Origin: an uncultured beta proteobacterium
Lineage (GTDB): Bacteria; Pseudomonadota; Gammaproteobacteria; Burkholderiales; Burkholderiaceae_C
Assembly (NCBI GenBank): GCA_903920695.1
Contig: CAIXNB010000055.1
Coordinates: 1-52,665 of the forward strand
Direction of reading: 5' to 3'
DNA: 52,665 bases
A model generated the notes under the pieces. It was not told the DNA's origin, made no database searches, and saw only the letters and a program-made list of their open reading frames with translations. Positions 1 to 9,199 of this stretch are shown one piece after another (position 1 is the first letter of the stretch; every line of letters starts with the position of its first letter). The position numbers were made by a program, and so were the translations under genes.

Positions 1-4
1 GACA

Positions 5-43
5 GGGGCAGGTCCATTTCGATGGGGCCTGCCCTTTTTCTTT
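5..43 (+). terminator. Rho-independent terminator of an upstream gene
   Basis: GGGCAGG at 6-12 pairs with CCTGCCC at 28-34, extended inward by TCC/GGG, and is followed directly by TTTTTCTTT. It lies upstream of msrP, so it probably ends a plus-strand transcript that enters the window from the left; the gene it belongs to is not visible. Confidence 0.75.
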
Positions 44-136
44 GAGTTGAAGACAATCAAGCTCTGACGCTGGCCGCCTTGCCATCGGTGGCCGCTTATG
101 TCGTCCCGGCTTTGTCGTCGCAACGAGGATCTCTGT

Positions 137-1138
137 ATGCTTATCAAAACGAGTGAAGACGGTTTTTCGCACCCGCTTGCCAGCGAGATCACGCCGCAGG
201 GCGTGTATACCGGCCGGCGCGAGCTGATCAAGTTGATGGCGGGTGGCGTCGCCGGCGCGGCAATAGCGTCCTGGGCCTCGCGGGCCGCGTTGGCGCAGGC
301 CGCAACGCCGCGCAGCGGCAAACTGCCCGCCTTGGCGGGTGCCAAGTCGGGTGTGGCCGGCGCTATCACGCTGGACAAGCTGACCGACTACAAGGACGCC
401 ACTAGTTACAACAACTTCTACGAATTCGGCACCGACAAGGCGGACCCGGCGCAAAACGCGCATACCCTGGTGACGAACCCATGGACGGTGGAGGTCGACG
501 GTCTGATCAAGAAGCCGGCCCGCTATACGCTTGAAGACCTGCTCAAGCTCAGTGCGCAGGAGGAGCGGATCTACCGCCTGCGCTGCGTCGAAGGCTGGTC
601 GATGGTGATTCCCTGGGTTGGCTATTCCTTGCGTGAGCTGATCAAAAAAGTGGAGCCGCTGGGCAGTGCCAAATACGTTGAATTTGTAACCCAGGCCGAC
701 CCCAAGACCATGCCGTTTGTCGGTTCGCGCGTACTCGACTGGCCCTACGTCGAAGGCCTGCGCCTGGACGAGGCCATGCACCCGCTGACCTTGTTGAGCT
801 TCGGCATGTACGGTGAAGTCCTGCCCAAGCAGAACGGTGCGCCGGTGCGGCTCGTGGTGCCGTGGAAATATGGCTTCAAGAGCGGCAAGACTTTGGTCAA
901 GATCCGTTTCACCGACAAGCAGCCGGCCACCGCCTGGAACAAGGCGGCGGCCAATGAATACGGCTTCTATTCCAACGTCAATCCGGAAGTGGATCACCCG
1001 CGCTGGAGTCAGGCCGCCGAGCGGCGCATTGGGGAGGACGGTCTATTTGCCAAGAAGCGCAAGACCCTGATGTTCAATGGCTACGAGGCTCAGGTCGGGC
1101 AGTTGTACGCCGGCATGGACCTCAAGAAATTCATCTGA
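137..1138 (+). CDS. msrP: Protein-methionine-sulfoxide reductase catalytic subunit MsrP (YedY)
   Basis: A 333-residue periplasmic molybdopterin oxidoreductase that reduces methionine sulfoxide in envelope proteins, using electrons from the membrane subunit MsrQ. A twin-arginine signal is visible (GRRELIKLM, Arg27-Arg28, hydrophobic stretch, likely cleavage after ALA near residue 53), so it is exported folded by Tat, which is encoded later in the window. The molybdenum-ligand cysteine is Cys150 in the motif LRCVEGW. I chose the ATG at 137 rather than an in-frame upstream ATG at 98 because 137 has an AGGA-like site about ten bases before it and leaves a normal-length Tat signal. The stop overlaps the msrQ start by one base (TGATG), so the two are translationally coupled. 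Confidence 0.95.
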   Translation: MLIKTSEDGFSHPLASEITPQGVYTGRRELIKLMAGGVAGAAIASWASRAALAQAATPRSGKLPALAGAKSGVAGAITLDKLTDYKDATSYNNFYEFGTDKADPAQNAHTLVTNPWTVEVDGLIKKPARYTLEDLLKLSAQEERIYRLRCVEGWSMVIPWVGYSLRELIKKVEPLGSAKYVEFVTQADPKTMPFVGSRVLDWPYVEGLRLDEAMHPLTLLSFGMYGEVLPKQNGAPVRLVVPWKYGFKSGKTLVKIRFTDKQPATAWNKAAANEYGFYSNVNPEVDHPRWSQAAERRIGEDGLFAKKRKTLMFNGYEAQVGQLYAGMDLKKFI

Positions 1139-1770
1139 TGCCGGTGTCGCGGCCAGCGCAGCGGGCACGGGCGTTGCTGTTGCACCGCGCTGCCAAGCCA
1201 GTCGTCTTTGCTTTGATGCTGCTGCCGTTTTGCTGGCTGCTGTACGCGGCGCTGACGAACCGTTTGGGCGCCAATCCGGCCGAAGCCTTGATTCGTGCCA
1301 GTGGCGATTGGACACTGCGCGCCCTGTGCCTGGTGCTGGCAGTGACGCCGCTGCGGGTGATCACGGCCACGCCAGCGCTGGCGCGCCTGCGCCGCATGCT
1401 AGGCCTATTCGTTTATTTCTATGTCGTCGTGCATTTGCTGAGTTACAGTGGTTTCGACATGGCGTTTGAATTTGCCGATATTGCGCGGGACATTGCCAAG
1501 CGCCCATTCATCCTGGTTGGGTTTTCCGCCTTTGTGGTGCTCACCGCGCTGGCCGTGACCTCATTCAATCAGGCGATCCGGCTGTTGGGGGGCAAGCACT
1601 GGCAGCGCCTGCACCGGCTGGTCTACCTCGTTGCAGCTCTGGCGCTATTGCATTTTTTCTGGATGCGCGCTGGCAAGCACAACTACACCGAGGTGCTGGT
1701 CTACGCCGCCATCCTGGCCCTGTTGCTGGGCTGGCGGGTTGTTCGCTATGGGAAGAAGCGCAGTCCGTAA
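1138..1770 (+). CDS. msrQ: Heme-binding membrane subunit MsrQ (YedZ)
   Basis: A 210-residue inner-membrane b-type cytochrome of the ferric-reductase-like transmembrane family; it passes electrons from the quinone pool or from cytoplasmic flavin carriers to MsrP. The sequence shows about six hydrophobic segments with histidines placed inside them, for example VVHLLSYSG and KHWQRLHRLVYLV, which fit heme ligands. Length matches the family. It overlaps msrP by one base. The next gene, lysA, is convergent and its stop lies only 32 bases downstream; I see no clear terminator between them. Confidence 0.93.
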   Translation: MPVSRPAQRARALLLHRAAKPVVFALMLLPFCWLLYAALTNRLGANPAEALIRASGDWTLRALCLVLAVTPLRVITATPALARLRRMLGLFVYFYVVVHLLSYSGFDMAFEFADIARDIAKRPFILVGFSAFVVLTALAVTSFNQAIRLLGGKHWQRLHRLVYLVAALALLHFFWMRAGKHNYTEVLVYAAILALLLGWRVVRYGKKRSP

Positions 1771-1802
1771 ACCGGTCAAGCCGCCTGACTCGTGTTGCAG
1801 AG

Positions 1803-3077
1803 CTAAAGCAGTATTTCCTGCCGCATCTGATCGGGAATGGTCTCGCGCTGGCGAATCAGGTGTGCCTGGTCGCCTGTCACCAGAATCTCGGCCGCACGTC
1901 CGCGTGCGTTGTAATTGCTGGCCATACTCATGCAGAAAGCGCCGGCCGACAATACGGCGAGCCGGTCCCCTTGCTGCACCGCCAACTCTCGGTCGTGGCC
2001 AATCCAGTCGCCGCTTTCGCAGATCGGACCGACCACATCCCAGGTGAGCGCCGTGGCGTCGCGTGCCTGCAGCGGCACGATCTGGTGATAGGCTTGGTAC
2101 ATGGCTGGGCGCGGCAGGTCGTTCATGGCGGCGTCGATGATGCAGAAGTTCTTCTGCGCGCCCGGCTTGAGGTAGAGCACCTCAGTCAAGCAGACGCCGG
2201 CATTGCCGACCAGCGAGCGGCCAGGCTCGATCATTAACTGGCGCTGGCCAAAACCACGGGCGTCCAGGCGTGCCAGCAGTTTCTTCCAGAGCTGCTCGGC
2301 GTTGGGTGGCGTTTCACCGTTGTAGTTGATGCCCAGACCGCCGCCAAAATCGATGTGCTGGAGCGGGATGCTGGCCGCTTCGATGGCCTCGACCAGATCG
2401 ACCATACGCTCCACCGTTTCCAGGTAGGGTTCTTCCTGCGTGATCTGGGAGCCGATATGGCAATCGATGCCGATCACGCGCAGACCCTTGAGCGCAGCGG
2501 CCCGTTGGTAGGTGGGCAACACCCGTTCATGCGGGATGCCAAACTTACTGCTTTTGAGGCCGGTTGAAATATAGGGGTGTGTTTTCGGGTCGACGTTCGG
2601 GTTGACGCGGATGCTGACCGGCGCACGTAAACCCATGGCCGAGGCCACTTCGTTCAGGACATTGAGCTCGGCCTCGCTTTCGACATTGAAGCAGCCGATG
2701 CCAACATCCAGCGCGCGACGCATTTCGGCCCGGGTCTTGCCGACGCCGGAAAATATGATGCGGTCCGCTTGTCCACCAGCGGCCAGCACGCGTTCGATTT
2801 CACCGCCTGACACAATGTCAAAACCGCAACCGACCTGGGCAAAGACCTGGATCACGCTCAGGCTGGCATTGGCTTTCACGGCGTAACAGATCTGGACGTC
2901 TCTGCCGGCAAAGCCGCGCTGGTAAGCCTGCAAGGCGGCCAACATGGCGCCTTTGGAGTAGACAAAAAGCGGTGTGCCATATTGCTGGGCCAGGTCACTC
3001 AAGCGGACGTCTTCCAGAAAGAGTTCATTGCCCCAAAAGGCAAGATGGGGTTGGCCGGGAAGATCGGAAGAATTCAT
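1803..3077 (-). CDS. lysA: Diaminopimelate decarboxylase
   Basis: A 424-residue fold-III PLP enzyme that decarboxylates meso-diaminopimelate to L-lysine, the last step of lysine synthesis. The PLP lysine is Lys68 in CYAVKANAS, the glycine-rich phosphate-binding loop appears as DFGGGLGINY, and the conserved cysteine is in GPICESGDW. The ATG at 3077 is chosen over an in-frame start further upstream because the longer N-terminus would be arginine/proline-rich translation of the overlapping lptM gene. Its start overlaps the lptM stop (ATGA), so lptM and lysA form a coupled pair, an order common in proteobacteria. No lysine riboswitch is visible upstream. Confidence 0.97.
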   Translation of the reverse strand: MNSSDLPGQPHLAFWGNELFLEDVRLSDLAQQYGTPLFVYSKGAMLAALQAYQRGFAGRDVQICYAVKANASLSVIQVFAQVGCGFDIVSGGEIERVLAAGGQADRIIFSGVGKTRAEMRRALDVGIGCFNVESEAELNVLNEVASAMGLRAPVSIRVNPNVDPKTHPYISTGLKSSKFGIPHERVLPTYQRAAALKGLRVIGIDCHIGSQITQEEPYLETVERMVDLVEAIEAASIPLQHIDFGGGLGINYNGETPPNAEQLWKKLLARLDARGFGQRQLMIEPGRSLVGNAGVCLTEVLYLKPGAQKNFCIIDAAMNDLPRPAMYQAYHQIVPLQARDATALTWDVVGPICESGDWIGHDRELAVQQGDRLAVLSAGAFCMSMASNYNARGRAAEILVTGDQAHLIRQRETIPDQMRQEILL

Positions 3078-3271
3078 TGATGGACCGATGGGGTGGTGGG
3101 GGCCAGGGGGCCGGTGTCGGGAGCTGGCTTTGGCGCCTGGGTAGCGGACTGCGGGCGGGCGATGGGTTCTGCGGGCAGGTACAGCGGACCTTGCTGGCCA
3201 CAAGCGCAAAGGCTCGCCACACAGCCGGCAAGGACAATCGCACTGACTAAAATTTGCTGAAAACGCAACAT
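3074..3271 (-). CDS. lptM: Small outer-membrane lipoprotein LptM (YifL)
   Basis: A 65-residue lipoprotein. The signal segment is followed by [10 protein letters not shown], the hallmark of the LptM/YifL family, so Cys24 is the likely lipidation site; a second lipobox-like cysteine (LAGC, Cys17) is also present. The rest is a proline/alanine-rich tail. In E. coli LptM helps mature the LptD-LptE lipopolysaccharide translocon, and the same role is inferred here. The gene is coupled to lysA by an ATGA overlap. Its start is only 12 bases from the divergent cyaY start, so the promoters of each must lie partly within the other gene or overlap. Confidence 0.85.
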   Translation of the reverse strand: MLRFQQILVSAIVLAGCVASLCACGQQGPLYLPAEPIARPQSATQAPKPAPDTGPLAPTTPSVHQ

Positions 3272-3283
3272 GGTGAAATTGTA

Positions 3284-3607
3284 ATGACTGACTCAGAATT
3301 CATGGACCGCGCGGAAATACTGCTGCACCGGGTCGAGACCGCTTGTGATCGCATCAACGACGAGGACCGCGCCGACATCGACAGCCAGCGCGTCGGTGGC
3401 ATGGTGACGCTGGTTTTTTCCAACCAGAGCCAGATCGTTATCAACTTGCAAAAACCGTTGCACGAGGTCTGGTTGGCGGCCAAGGCCGGTGGTTATCACT
3501 ACAAATTTGACGGGGCCCTGTGGCAGGACACCAAAGGGCAGGGCGAGTTTTTTGTCTGCCTGACCCATCTTGCCAGCGAACAGGCAGCTTGCCAGCTCAG
3601 TTTTTGA
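3284..3607 (+). CDS. cyaY: Frataxin-like iron protein CyaY
   Basis: A 107-residue frataxin homologue, of normal family length, which binds iron and modulates iron-sulfur cluster assembly by IscS. The acidic N-terminal helix ([12 protein letters not shown]) and the strand motifs QIVINLQKP and [13 protein letters not shown] followed by FDGALW are typical. I chose the ATG at 3284 because an upstream in-frame start at 3254 would place coding sequence across the divergent lptM start. The 3' end overlaps the convergent mrcA gene by 11 bases, so no terminator separates them. Confidence 0.93.
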   Translation: MTDSEFMDRAEILLHRVETACDRINDEDRADIDSQRVGGMVTLVFSNQSQIVINLQKPLHEVWLAAKAGGYHYKFDGALWQDTKGQGEFFVCLTHLASEQAACQLSF

Positions 3608-5990
3608 ACAGATCGAGGATTCTGTTGCGCTCGTCGGCCGCTGGCAGGATTTGGGTTGGCGCGCCCGGCGAACTGGTGGATTTTTCCGACAGACCAAGGC
3701 TGCTGATGCCGGCGCCTTTGGCATACTCGTCGTAAAACCATTCGCCGCCGGTGTGAATGACCCCTTCGGGGGCCTCGGGTTCCATGACTGGCACGTTCTT
3801 CAGCGCATGTTCCATGAACCGGATCCAGACCGGCAGGCTCAGGCCGCCGCCGGTCTCGCGGTCGCCCAGTTTGCGCGGCGTGTCGTAGCCGATCCAGGTG
3901 ACTGCTGTCAGCGTTGGCTGGAACCCGGCAAACCAGGCGTCTATCGAGTCGTTTGTGGTGCCGGTCTTGCCGTACAGGTCTGGTCGTTTCAGGGTCGCTT
4001 GTGCGGAAGCGGCTGTGCCGGAGCGGGTGACAGTTTGCAGCAGGCTTTCCATCATGAACGCGTTGCGAGCATCGATGGCGCGCATCGATTCGTCCAGCAC
4101 CGGCGGTTTGGTTCCCACCAGCAGTTTGCCTTTCTGCTCGGTGACTTTGCTGATCAACCAGGGGTTGATCCGATAGCCGCCGTTGGCGAAGACCGAATAG
4201 GCTGAAGCCATCTGCATCGGCGTGACCGATCCGGCGCCCAGCGCCATGGTCAGGTAGGCCGGATGCTTGTCTTCATCGAAGCCGAAGCGCGTGATCCATT
4301 CCTGCGCGTTCTGGGCGCCCACGGCTTGCAAGATGCGGATCGAGATCATGTTCTTGGATTTGGCCAGACCCTGACGCATGGTCATAGGTCCTTCGAATTT
4401 GCCGTCGTAATTTTTCGGCTCCCACGGTTGGCCGCCGGTCACGCCAGCGTCAAAGAAGAGTGGCGCGTCGTTGATGACGGTGGCTGGGGTAAAACCTTTT
4501 TCCAGGGCTGCGGAATAGATGAAGGGTTTGAAGCTCGAGCCTGGCTGGCGCCAGGCCTGGGTGACGTGATTGAACTTGTTCTTGTCGAAGTCAAAGCCGC
4601 CCACCAGTGCCTTGATCGAGCCGTCACGCGGGTCGAGCGCGACAAAGGCGCCTTCAACTTCGGGTAGCTGGGTGACTTCCCAGCTGTTCTTGGGCGTCTT
4701 GGTGACCCGGATGATGGCACCACGGCGGACCCGGATGTTCGGGGCGGCCTTGTCCGACAAGCCCGATTGGGCTGGTTTAAGGCCTTCACCCGTGATGTCG
4801 ACGGCTTCCCCGTTCTGGCGCACCGCCTTGATGTGCCGGGTATCGGCTTCGAGCACCATGGCCGACATGATGTCGCCGTTGTCCTGGTGATCGTCCAGCG
4901 CGTCGTCGATCGCATCTTCGAGTTCCTGTGGATCGGTGGGCAGGGTGACGAATTTTTCCGGGCCGCGGTAGATCTGGTGGCGCTCGTAGTCCATGATGCC
5001 GCGGCGCAAGGACCGGTAGGCGGCATCCTGGTCAGCGGTGCGCAGCGTGGTGTAGACATTCAGGCCACGGGTGTAGGTTTCTTCGCCATATTGCGCAAAC
5101 ATCAGCTGGCGTACAGTTTCGGCCACGTACTCCGCGTGCACCTTGGTGGTGTCGGAGTTGGATCGGACCTTGGGTTCCTCATTCTTGGCGGCACTGGCCT
5201 GCGTCGACGTGATGAAGCCGTTTTCTTCCATGCGGTCAATGATGTGCAACTGGCGCGCGCGGGCCCGTTTCGGATTACTGATCGGGTTGTAGGCGGAAGG
5301 CGCTTTGGGCAAGCCGGCCAGCATGGCGGCCTCGGCGATCGTGATGTCTTTCAGGGGTTTGTCAAAATAGGCTTCGGCGGCGGCGGCGAAACCGTAGGCG
5401 CGGTTTCCCAGAAAGATTTGGTTCATGTAGATCTCAAGAATCTGGTCCTTGGTCAGCATGTGTTCGAGCTTGAACGTCAGCAGGATTTCGTAGATCTTGC
5501 GCGTATAGGTTTTTTCGGAAGACAAATAGACATTGCGGGCCACCTGCATGGTGATGGTGGAGGCGCCCTGGCTTTTGAAACGTCCGACGTTGGCGAGCCC
5601 GGCGCGCAGCATGCCCTTGTAGTCCACCCCGCCATGTTCATAGAACCGGGCGTCTTCAATGGCCAGGACCGCATCGGTCATGATCTTGGGAATTTCTTTG
5701 ATCGGGGTCAGGTGTCGGCGTTCATCGCCAAACTCGCCGATCAGATCGCCTTCTGCCGAGAACACGCGCAAAGGCAATTTGGGGCGGTAATCCGATAGGT
5801 CTGAGATGTCGGGCAGGTTCGGGAACGCCACCGCCAAGGCAATGGCAACAACAATCAGAATCGACAGCAGCCCGGTCAATGCTAGGCCACCGGCCCATAG
5901 TGCCAGGCGAAGCAGCCAATTCGCCGCGGGTGCGCGCGCAGATGGGTTTTTGGGCGGGGTCGTGTCGCTAGGCGATGGTTTGGAGGGCAT
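3597..5990 (-). CDS. mrcA: Bifunctional peptidoglycan synthase, penicillin-binding protein 1A
   Basis: A 797-residue class A PBP that polymerises glycan strands and crosslinks the peptides in the periplasm. After a short cytoplasmic tail there is one membrane anchor (about residues 26-55). The glycosyltransferase-51 domain follows with catalytic Glu112 in [12 protein letters not shown]. The middle part fits the OB-like domain of PBP1A. The transpeptidase shows the SxxK serine in PGSSFKPF, an SKN motif (LAKSKNMIS) and KTGTTND near the C-terminus. It is divergent from pilM across 269 bases, in which I found no convincing sigma-70 promoter on either strand. The mrcA/pilM neighbourhood is common in beta- and gammaproteobacteria. 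Confidence 0.96.
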   Translation of the reverse strand: MPSKPSPSDTTPPKNPSARAPAANWLLRLALWAGGLALTGLLSILIVVAIALAVAFPNLPDISDLSDYRPKLPLRVFSAEGDLIGEFGDERRHLTPIKEIPKIMTDAVLAIEDARFYEHGGVDYKGMLRAGLANVGRFKSQGASTITMQVARNVYLSSEKTYTRKIYEILLTFKLEHMLTKDQILEIYMNQIFLGNRAYGFAAAAEAYFDKPLKDITIAEAAMLAGLPKAPSAYNPISNPKRARARQLHIIDRMEENGFITSTQASAAKNEEPKVRSNSDTTKVHAEYVAETVRQLMFAQYGEETYTRGLNVYTTLRTADQDAAYRSLRRGIMDYERHQIYRGPEKFVTLPTDPQELEDAIDDALDDHQDNGDIMSAMVLEADTRHIKAVRQNGEAVDITGEGLKPAQSGLSDKAAPNIRVRRGAIIRVTKTPKNSWEVTQLPEVEGAFVALDPRDGSIKALVGGFDFDKNKFNHVTQAWRQPGSSFKPFIYSAALEKGFTPATVINDAPLFFDAGVTGGQPWEPKNYDGKFEGPMTMRQGLAKSKNMISIRILQAVGAQNAQEWITRFGFDEDKHPAYLTMALGAGSVTPMQMASAYSVFANGGYRINPWLISKVTEQKGKLLVGTKPPVLDESMRAIDARNAFMMESLLQTVTRSGTAASAQATLKRPDLYGKTGTTNDSIDAWFAGFQPTLTAVTWIGYDTPRKLGDRETGGGLSLPVWIRFMEHALKNVPVMEPEAPEGVIHTGGEWFYDEYAKGAGISSLGLSEKSTSSPGAPTQILPAADERNRILDLFKN

Positions 5991-6259
5991 AGATAACTTC
6001 TTGGAAACGCGTCCTCATTCTAAAGATGCTGAGTTGCAGGACCGGGGCGCTAGTATCCCCCTATTGTTGTGGCATGGCGTCATGCTCTGCGCCTGGATGC
6101 AATTCTGTGTAACATCCGCGTACAAAGCGTCAACTATTGACAACGCCCGGAATCCGACAAGTTTGGAATAATCTTTGCGGGACAAGGTGCTTACTGCTAG
6201 CATTGAAGTGAATTCTTAAGTTTCGCTGATCATTGATTAGCCTGTTGCAGGGGATAGTT

Positions 6260-7339
6260 TTGATCTCTTTGGGATCCTTGTTCAAGCGCCAATCTTCGCC
6301 CATGCTGGGTCTGGATGTCAGTTCGTCGAGCGTCAAACTGGTTGAGTTAGGCCAAAACAAGGCTGGCGGCCTGGTACTTGAGCGTTGCGCGATTGAACCG
6401 CTCGAGCGTGGTTGGATCACCGATGGCAATATCGAAAAGTTCGACGAGGTGGCCGAAGCCGTGCGCCGCCTGGTCAGAAAGAGCGGGGCCAAGACCAGGA
6501 ATGTGGCGATGGCCCTGCCGCCGTCCGCCGTCATCACGAAGAAGATCATTCTTCCGGGTGGCATGTCGGACGCCGAACTGGAACTACAGGTCGAGACCGA
6601 GGCCAATCAGTACATTCCGTTTCCGCTGGACGAGGTGAGCCTGGATTTTTGTGTCATTGGGCCCAGTGCCAATTCGGCAGGCGACATTGAGGTTCTTATC
6701 GCCGCGTCACGTAAAGAGAAGGTTCAGGACATCCAGGGTCTGGCCGAGGCCGCCGGTTTGAAGCCGGTTATTGTGGATGTGGAGTCTTATGCATCGCGCC
6801 TGGCAACCAGTCGCCTGATCGAGAGTCTTCCGAACAAGGGCGTTGGCAGCATTGTGGCCTTATTCGAGGTGGGCGCGATGACCACGAGCATGCAGGTCAT
6901 TCGCAATGACGAAGTTCTGTATGACCGGGACCAAGCCTTTGGCGGTGCCCAGTTGACGCAATTGATTGTGCGCCAGTATGGGTTTTCTCTGGAGGAGGCG
7001 GAAAGCAAAAAGCGCAGCGGGGAATTGCCGGATGACTATGAATCCAGTGTTTTGAACCCGTTTGTTGAAAGCATGGTGCATGAAATTGGCCGTGCCCTGC
7101 AGTTCTTTTTTACCAGCACGCCGCATAACAAGGTTGACTGTGTGATGTTGGCCGGTGGCTCGGCCGCTTTGCCAGGCCTGACTGCCGCTGTGACGAAGCA
7201 CACGACTTTCGCCTGCAGTCTGGTTAATCCGTTTGAAGGCATGGAAATAGGCGCAAGTGTCCGCTTGAACAAGATGACGCGCGAGGCACCTTCCTATCTC
7301 ACCGCGTGCGGCCTGGCCTTGCGGAGGTTCCTGCAGTGA
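6260..7339 (+). CDS. pilM: Type IV pilus assembly protein PilM
   Basis: A 359-residue actin-like ATPase on the cytoplasmic face of the inner membrane that binds the PilN N-terminus and joins the pilus motor to the alignment complex. The start is a TTG: the family N-terminus (ISLGSLFKR, then GLDVSSSSVKLVEL, the phosphate-1 loop) begins there and an AGGGGA site lies five to ten bases upstream. A longer in-frame TTG reading from 6233 would add LISL-type residues not expected in the family. It opens the pilMNOPQ operon and ends with a GTGA overlap into pilN. Confidence 0.93.
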   Translation: MISLGSLFKRQSSPMLGLDVSSSSVKLVELGQNKAGGLVLERCAIEPLERGWITDGNIEKFDEVAEAVRRLVRKSGAKTRNVAMALPPSAVITKKIILPGGMSDAELELQVETEANQYIPFPLDEVSLDFCVIGPSANSAGDIEVLIAASRKEKVQDIQGLAEAAGLKPVIVDVESYASRLATSRLIESLPNKGVGSIVALFEVGAMTTSMQVIRNDEVLYDRDQAFGGAQLTQLIVRQYGFSLEEAESKKRSGELPDDYESSVLNPFVESMVHEIGRALQFFFTSTPHNKVDCVMLAGGSAALPGLTAAVTKHTTFACSLVNPFEGMEIGASVRLNKMTREAPSYLTACGLALRRFLQ

Positions 7340-7974
7340 TTCTGATCAATTTGCTCCCGCACCGGGAGGCGGCACGCAAGCGGCGCCGGGAAGTGTTCAG
7401 TGTCAACCTGGGCGCAGCCGCGCTCGCCGGCGGTTTGCTTGCCGGGATCATCTTTCTTTGGTATCAGGGACAGATCTCTGCTCAGCAGGCCAAAAACCAG
7501 ATGTTGCAGACCGAAATCAGGCGCTTTGATGCCCAAATCAAGGACATTGCCAGCCTGGAGGCGGAGATCGCAGCCCTGCGCGCACGCCAGCAGGCGGTGG
7601 AAGATCTACAGGCGGACCGCAATTTGCCGGTTCATCTGCTGACTGAACTGGTCAAGCAAGTACCCGACGGCATCTACATTGCCAGCATGCGCCAGGAAAA
7701 CCAGGATGTGGCATTGCAGGGCGTGGCGCAATCGAACGAACGGGTGTCCGAGTTCTTGCGCAATCTGGGCAATAACACGCCCTGGTTTTCCAAGCCGGAA
7801 TTGGTGGAAATTGTGGCTGGTTCGGTGACCTTGTCGCCGCGTGAAGTGCGTCGCGTCGCCAATTTCACCGTCCGGGTCCATTTGACGCGCGCCAGCGAGG
7901 CTGAAAAGGCACGGCTCAGCGCCAGTGCTGCTTCAGCGCCGCTGGTCGCAGCCTCGTCTCCTGGCAAGCCATAG
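7336..7974 (+). CDS. pilN: Type IV pilus assembly protein PilN
   Basis: A 212-residue inner-membrane protein of the pilus alignment subcomplex. The start is GTG at 7336, overlapping the pilM stop, and it yields the canonical N-terminal PilM-binding motif VILINLLPHRE (first residue read as Met). A basic stretch, one membrane segment (about residues 22-45), a coiled-coil region (IASLEAEIAALRARQQAVE) and a ferredoxin-like periplasmic domain follow. The C-terminal serine/alanine tail looks disordered. Confidence 0.94.
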   Translation: MILINLLPHREAARKRRREVFSVNLGAAALAGGLLAGIIFLWYQGQISAQQAKNQMLQTEIRRFDAQIKDIASLEAEIAALRARQQAVEDLQADRNLPVHLLTELVKQVPDGIYIASMRQENQDVALQGVAQSNERVSEFLRNLGNNTPWFSKPELVEIVAGSVTLSPREVRRVANFTVRVHLTRASEAEKARLSASAASAPLVAASSPGKP

Positions 7975-7985
7975 GAGGCGGCATC

Positions 7986-8660
7986 ATGGCAAACAAGTTT
8001 TCAATGAATCTGGACCTGCCCGCGATGCAGGAAAAGTTGCAAGCGCAATTTCGCGACCTGGACCCCAAGGATCCTAGCAATTGGCCCGTGCTGCCGCGCT
8101 ATGCCTTGTTCGTTGGCATCACCATTGCCCTGGTAGTGGCGCTATGGTTTGCATGGCTTAATTCGTCGCAGGCTGAACTGGAGCAGGCGCAGGGCAAGGA
8201 AGTGAGCTTGCGCGACGAGTACAAGCAGAAACTGGCCAAGGCGGTCAATCTGGAAGCCCTAAAGAAGCACCGCGAGCAGGTTCAGCAATACGTCACCCAA
8301 CTGGAGAAGCAGTTGCCGAGCAAGGCTGAGATGGATGCCCTGCTGTCCGACATCAATCAGGCTGGTTTGGGGCGCAGTTTGCAGTTTGAACTGTTTCGGC
8401 CCGGGCAGGTGATCGTCAGGGACTACTACGCTGAACTGCCGATTGCAGTGCGGGTCAACGGGCGCTATCACGACCTGGGTGCATTTGCGTCGGACATTGC
8501 CAATCTCTCCCGCATTGTGACGCTCAATAACCTGGCGGTTGTGCCAGCCAAGGATGGATCTCTGACGATGGACGCGACGGCCAAGACCTTCCGTTATCTG
8601 GATGCTGATGAGGTCACTGCTCAGCGTAAAGTAGCGGCGCCAAAAGGGGCCAAGAAATGA
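7986..8660 (+). CDS. pilO: Type IV pilus assembly protein PilO
   Basis: A 224-residue inner-membrane partner of PilN. It has a cytoplasmic N-terminus with the segment LDPKDPSNWPVLPRYALF, one membrane helix (about residues 38-60), a coiled coil and a periplasmic domain ending in a short lysine-rich tail. A strong ribosome site (TAGGAGG) precedes the ATG by about ten bases. The stop overlaps pilP (ATGA). Confidence 0.94.
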   Translation: MANKFSMNLDLPAMQEKLQAQFRDLDPKDPSNWPVLPRYALFVGITIALVVALWFAWLNSSQAELEQAQGKEVSLRDEYKQKLAKAVNLEALKKHREQVQQYVTQLEKQLPSKAEMDALLSDINQAGLGRSLQFELFRPGQVIVRDYYAELPIAVRVNGRYHDLGAFASDIANLSRIVTLNNLAVVPAKDGSLTMDATAKTFRYLDADEVTAQRKVAAPKGAKK

Positions 8661-9199
8661 TGACAGCACGCAGATGGCTGCGTTTGGCAATGCTTGCGAT
8701 GCTGGCCGCTTGTGGCGCCTCTAGTGAGGATGAACTGCGCCACTGGATGACAGTGCAGCAAAGCCAGACCCGGCCCAAAGTGGCCCCGATCTCGGAGCCC
8801 AAGCAGTTCAGGCCGGAAACCTACAGCCAGGTCAGTGTCATTGATCCATTTAACCATCAAAAGCTGGCGCAGGCCCTCAAGCGTGATTCCTCGCAAGCCG
8901 CTGCCAATGGGGCTTTGATCGCGCCCGAGCTGGCGCGCCGAAAGGAGGCCCTGGAGTCTTTCCCGCTGGATGTGATGTCGCTGGTGGGTACCTTGTCCAA
9001 GACCGGGCAACCGGTCGCCTTGGTTAAGGTTGAGAATCTGCTGTACCAGGTGCGGCCAGGTAACTACCTTGGACAGAACTACGGGCGCGTCAGCAAGATT
9101 ACCGAGACCGAGGTCACCTTGCGTGAAATTGTCCAGGACGCGGTCGGCGAATGGATTGAACGCACTGCTACTTTGCAGTTGCAAGAGAGGTCGAAATGA
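8657..9199 (+). CDS. pilP: Type IV pilus lipoprotein PilP
   Basis: A 180-residue inner-membrane lipoprotein (lipobox LAAC, Cys19) that links PilN/PilO to the secretin PilQ. The disordered middle part is followed by the compact beta domain with the family pattern DVMSLVGTLSKTGQPVALVK and RVSKITETEVTLRE. It overlaps both pilO and pilQ by four bases. Confidence 0.94.
   Translation: MMTARRWLRLAMLAMLAACGASSEDELRHWMTVQQSQTRPKVAPISEPKQFRPETYSQVSVIDPFNHQKLAQALKRDSSQAAANGALIAPELARRKEALESFPLDVMSLVGTLSKTGQPVALVKVENLLYQVRPGNYLGQNYGRVSKITETEVTLREIVQDAVGEWIERTATLQLQERSK

Noticed and set aside
6070-6092. TGGCATG...CATGC as a sigma-54 promoter for pilM
   Set aside because: The -12 part is wrong (CATGC instead of TTGCA) and the site is far from the pilM start; the similarity is only to the -24 half.
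6137-6174. TTGACA followed by TAATCT as a sigma-70 promoter for pilM
   Set aside because: The spacing is 26 bases, much more than 16-18, so the two boxes do not form one promoter.
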